Part shown: piece by piece, positions 62,743 to 64,000 of the stretch
Numbering within the stretch: the stretch's first letter is position 1
Layout: each line of letters begins with the position of its first letter
Assembly (NCBI GenBank): GCA_018336195.1
Contig: JAGXQV010000144.1
Span: 1-64,000, forward strand
DNA length: 64,000 bases
Origin: Sulfuricella sp.
Lineage (GTDB): Bacteria; Pseudomonadota; Gammaproteobacteria; Burkholderiales; Sulfuricellaceae
Direction: 5' to 3'
Translations under genes and position numbers: made by a program
Notes under the pieces: generated by a model
The model's database searches: none
Seen by the model: only the letters and a program-made list of their open reading frames with translations
What the model was told of the DNA's origin: nothing

Positions 62743-63585
62743 TCAAAATTCGATTCCCCAGTCTTGCCACACCGGGCGGCAGGACGGCGGCAAATCGGGG
62801 AGTTTGCCGAGTTCCAGGTAATTTTCTTCCGGACCGTGAAAATCCGAACCGCACGACGCCAGAAAATCGAATTCGCGGGCATATTCGGCGAATTCGGCAT
62901 ATTGCTCGCGGCTATGGCTGCCGGACACCACCTCAATCGCCTCTCCGCCCGCGTCCTTGAAAGCTTCCAGCAAGGCCCGCAGGTTGCTCCTGCCCAGATC
63001 GTAACGCCCCGGGTGAGCCAAAACGGGAACCCCGCCGCTTTCCTTGATCCAGCCTATCGCCTCGTCGAACTCGGCCCACTGGTGCGGGACGTAGCCGGGT
63101 TTACCTTTGACAAGAAATTTCTTGAACACCGATTTAACGTCCTTGGCATGGCCTTTTTCAACCAGGTAACGGGCAAAGTGGGCGCGCCCGATCATGTTTT
63201 CGTTTTCAGCGTAGGCGTAAGCGCCCTCCAATGTGCCTGAAATACCGAATGCCTCCAGCGAAGCCGCCATCCTGGCGGCCCGTTCACCGCGACCGGCGCG
63301 AATCTGCGCCAACCCTTGGTAAAGGGCCGGACAAGCCGGGTCGATACGCAATCCGACCACATGAATGCTGCGATTGTTCCAGGTTGTGGAAATTTCGGTA
63401 CCATCGATCAAGACAATGCCGACTTCCGCGGCTGCCCGATGAGCTTCGGCCAGGCCGTTCACGTCATCGTGATCGGTCAGGGCAAACATCCGGATTCCTT
63501 GCGCGGCAGCCCGGAAAATCAGCTCTGTAGGTGTCAGCAGACCGTCGGAAGTAGTGGAGTGACTATGCAAGTCAACGAGTGACAA
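62743..63585 (-). CDS. PHP-domain phosphoesterase (YciV/RnmV-like)
   Basis: A 280-residue metal-dependent phosphoesterase. The first motif V-D-L-H-S-H-S-T lies at residues 4-11, then L-T-D-H-D-D-V-N-G, V-L-A-H-P-G-R and S-D-F-H-G supply further metal ligands. The start is taken as the TTG at 63585, because no ATG lies near the first motif; the upstream frame is unsupported. E. coli YciV (293) acts on 3',5'-nucleoside bisphosphates and short 5' RNA ends. It heads the PHP-yciO-M50-trpS run and is divergent from yciB. Confidence 0.92.
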   Translation of the reverse strand: MSLVDLHSHSTTSDGLLTPTELIFRAAAQGIRMFALTDHDDVNGLAEAHRAAAEVGIVLIDGTEISTTWNNRSIHVVGLRIDPACPALYQGLAQIRAGRGERAARMAASLEAFGISGTLEGAYAYAENENMIGRAHFARYLVEKGHAKDVKSVFKKFLVKGKPGYVPHQWAEFDEAIGWIKESGGVPVLAHPGRYDLGRSNLRALLEAFKDAGGEAIEVVSGSHSREQYAEFAEYAREFDFLASCGSDFHGPEENYLELGKLPDLPPSCRPVWQDWGIEF

Positions 63586-63684
63586 TCGGGAGGCTCTATT
63601 GTTAAATGAGCCGGAATCATAGCAAAATAACGCCTTTATTGAAAACGCGGCGGGATTTTCCCAATGTCGCGACTTAGGCACCCC

Positions 63685-64000
63685 ATGAAGTTTCTCTTCG
63701 ATCTGTTCCCGATTATCCTGTTTTTCATTGCGTATAAATTTTTTGGCATTTTCACGGCTACCGCTGTCGCAATCGGTGCGACGTTCGCCCAAATCGCCTG
63801 GGTCTGGCACCGCCACGGCAAGGTCGACAACATGCTGTGGGTAAGCCTCGGCCTGATCGTTTTCTTCGGCGGCGCCACGCTGATTTTCAAGAACCCCACC
63901 TTCATCAAGTGGAAGCCAACTGTCTTGTACTGGCTGTTCGCCGTAGTGTTGCTGGGCAGCCAACTCATCACCGGCAAGAACCTGATCAAGGCAATGATGA
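63685..64000 (+). CDS. yciB: Inner-membrane septation protein YciB, cut by window edge
   Basis: ATG at 63685 opens a frame that runs off the right end after 105 codons. It begins [14 protein letters not shown] and has the family segments [17 protein letters not shown] and G-K-N-L-I-K. At least three membrane helices are visible of the usual five. YciB is linked to cell-envelope synthesis and septation. The rest of the gene (full length about 180 residues) lies outside. Confidence 0.9.
   Translation, partial: MKFLFDLFPIILFFIAYKFFGIFTATAVAIGATFAQIAWVWHRHGKVDNMLWVSLGLIVFFGGATLIFKNPTFIKWKPTVLYWLFAVVLLGSQLITGKNLIKAMM

Overview
The window looks like a chromosomal segment of a betaproteobacterium, probably a Nitrosomonadales-type sulfur or iron oxidiser relative. 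That placement is an inference from gene content and order: rpsF-priB-rpsR-rplI-dnaB-alr, the PHP-yciO-M50-trpS-lon-scpA-scpB-rluB run, a formate dehydrogenase with selenocysteine, and DsrE/H-protein-like genes. I saw no phage genes, insertion sequences, CRISPR arrays or rRNA. Most genes are intact and tightly packed, often with 4-base overlaps.

Layout. 1-10.7 kb is a signalling block on the minus strand: a chemoreceptor cut by the left edge, cheW, a PAS-PAS-GGDEF-EAL protein, a receiver/PP2C phosphatase, and a NarL-type response regulator with a large hybrid-free sensor kinase. A Nudix hydrolase and a plus-strand bacteriohemerythrin follow. 10.7-19.4 kb holds tRNA-fMet, a peptide-type ABC transporter operon that starts right after fabI and has a VapBC toxin-antitoxin pair embedded in it, then tRNA-Pro and tRNA-Arg. 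19.5-20.9 kb is an unusual plus-strand protein that may be a second enoyl-ACP reductase.

20.9-30.8 kb is the most coherent accessory block, all on the minus strand: a selenocysteine formate dehydrogenase (alpha with in-frame UGA and a SECIS hairpin, beta, gamma), fdhE, selA, selB and the tRNA-Sec gene selC. They are followed by a lipoyl H-protein-like gene and a DsrE-like gene. The enzyme and almost all of the machinery for its UGA codon are therefore encoded together; selD and fdhD are not here.

31-45 kb carries a PhnA-like zinc-ribbon protein, a YkgJ-like cysteine-cluster protein, an NYN-LOTUS protein, a DinG/YoaA helicase, a four-gene 2-oxoacid:ferredoxin oxidoreductase operon whose last gene fuses a GltD-like flavoprotein to a ferredoxin, and a TetR-regulated YbhGFSR-like ABC exporter. 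45-64 kb is mainly housekeeping: radA with a HEPN-MNT toxin-antitoxin pair directly upstream, alr, dnaB, the rpsF operon, rlmB, rnr, tRNA-Leu, rluB, scpB, scpA, lon, trpS, an M50 peptidase, yciO, a PHP phosphoesterase, and the start of yciB cut by the right edge.
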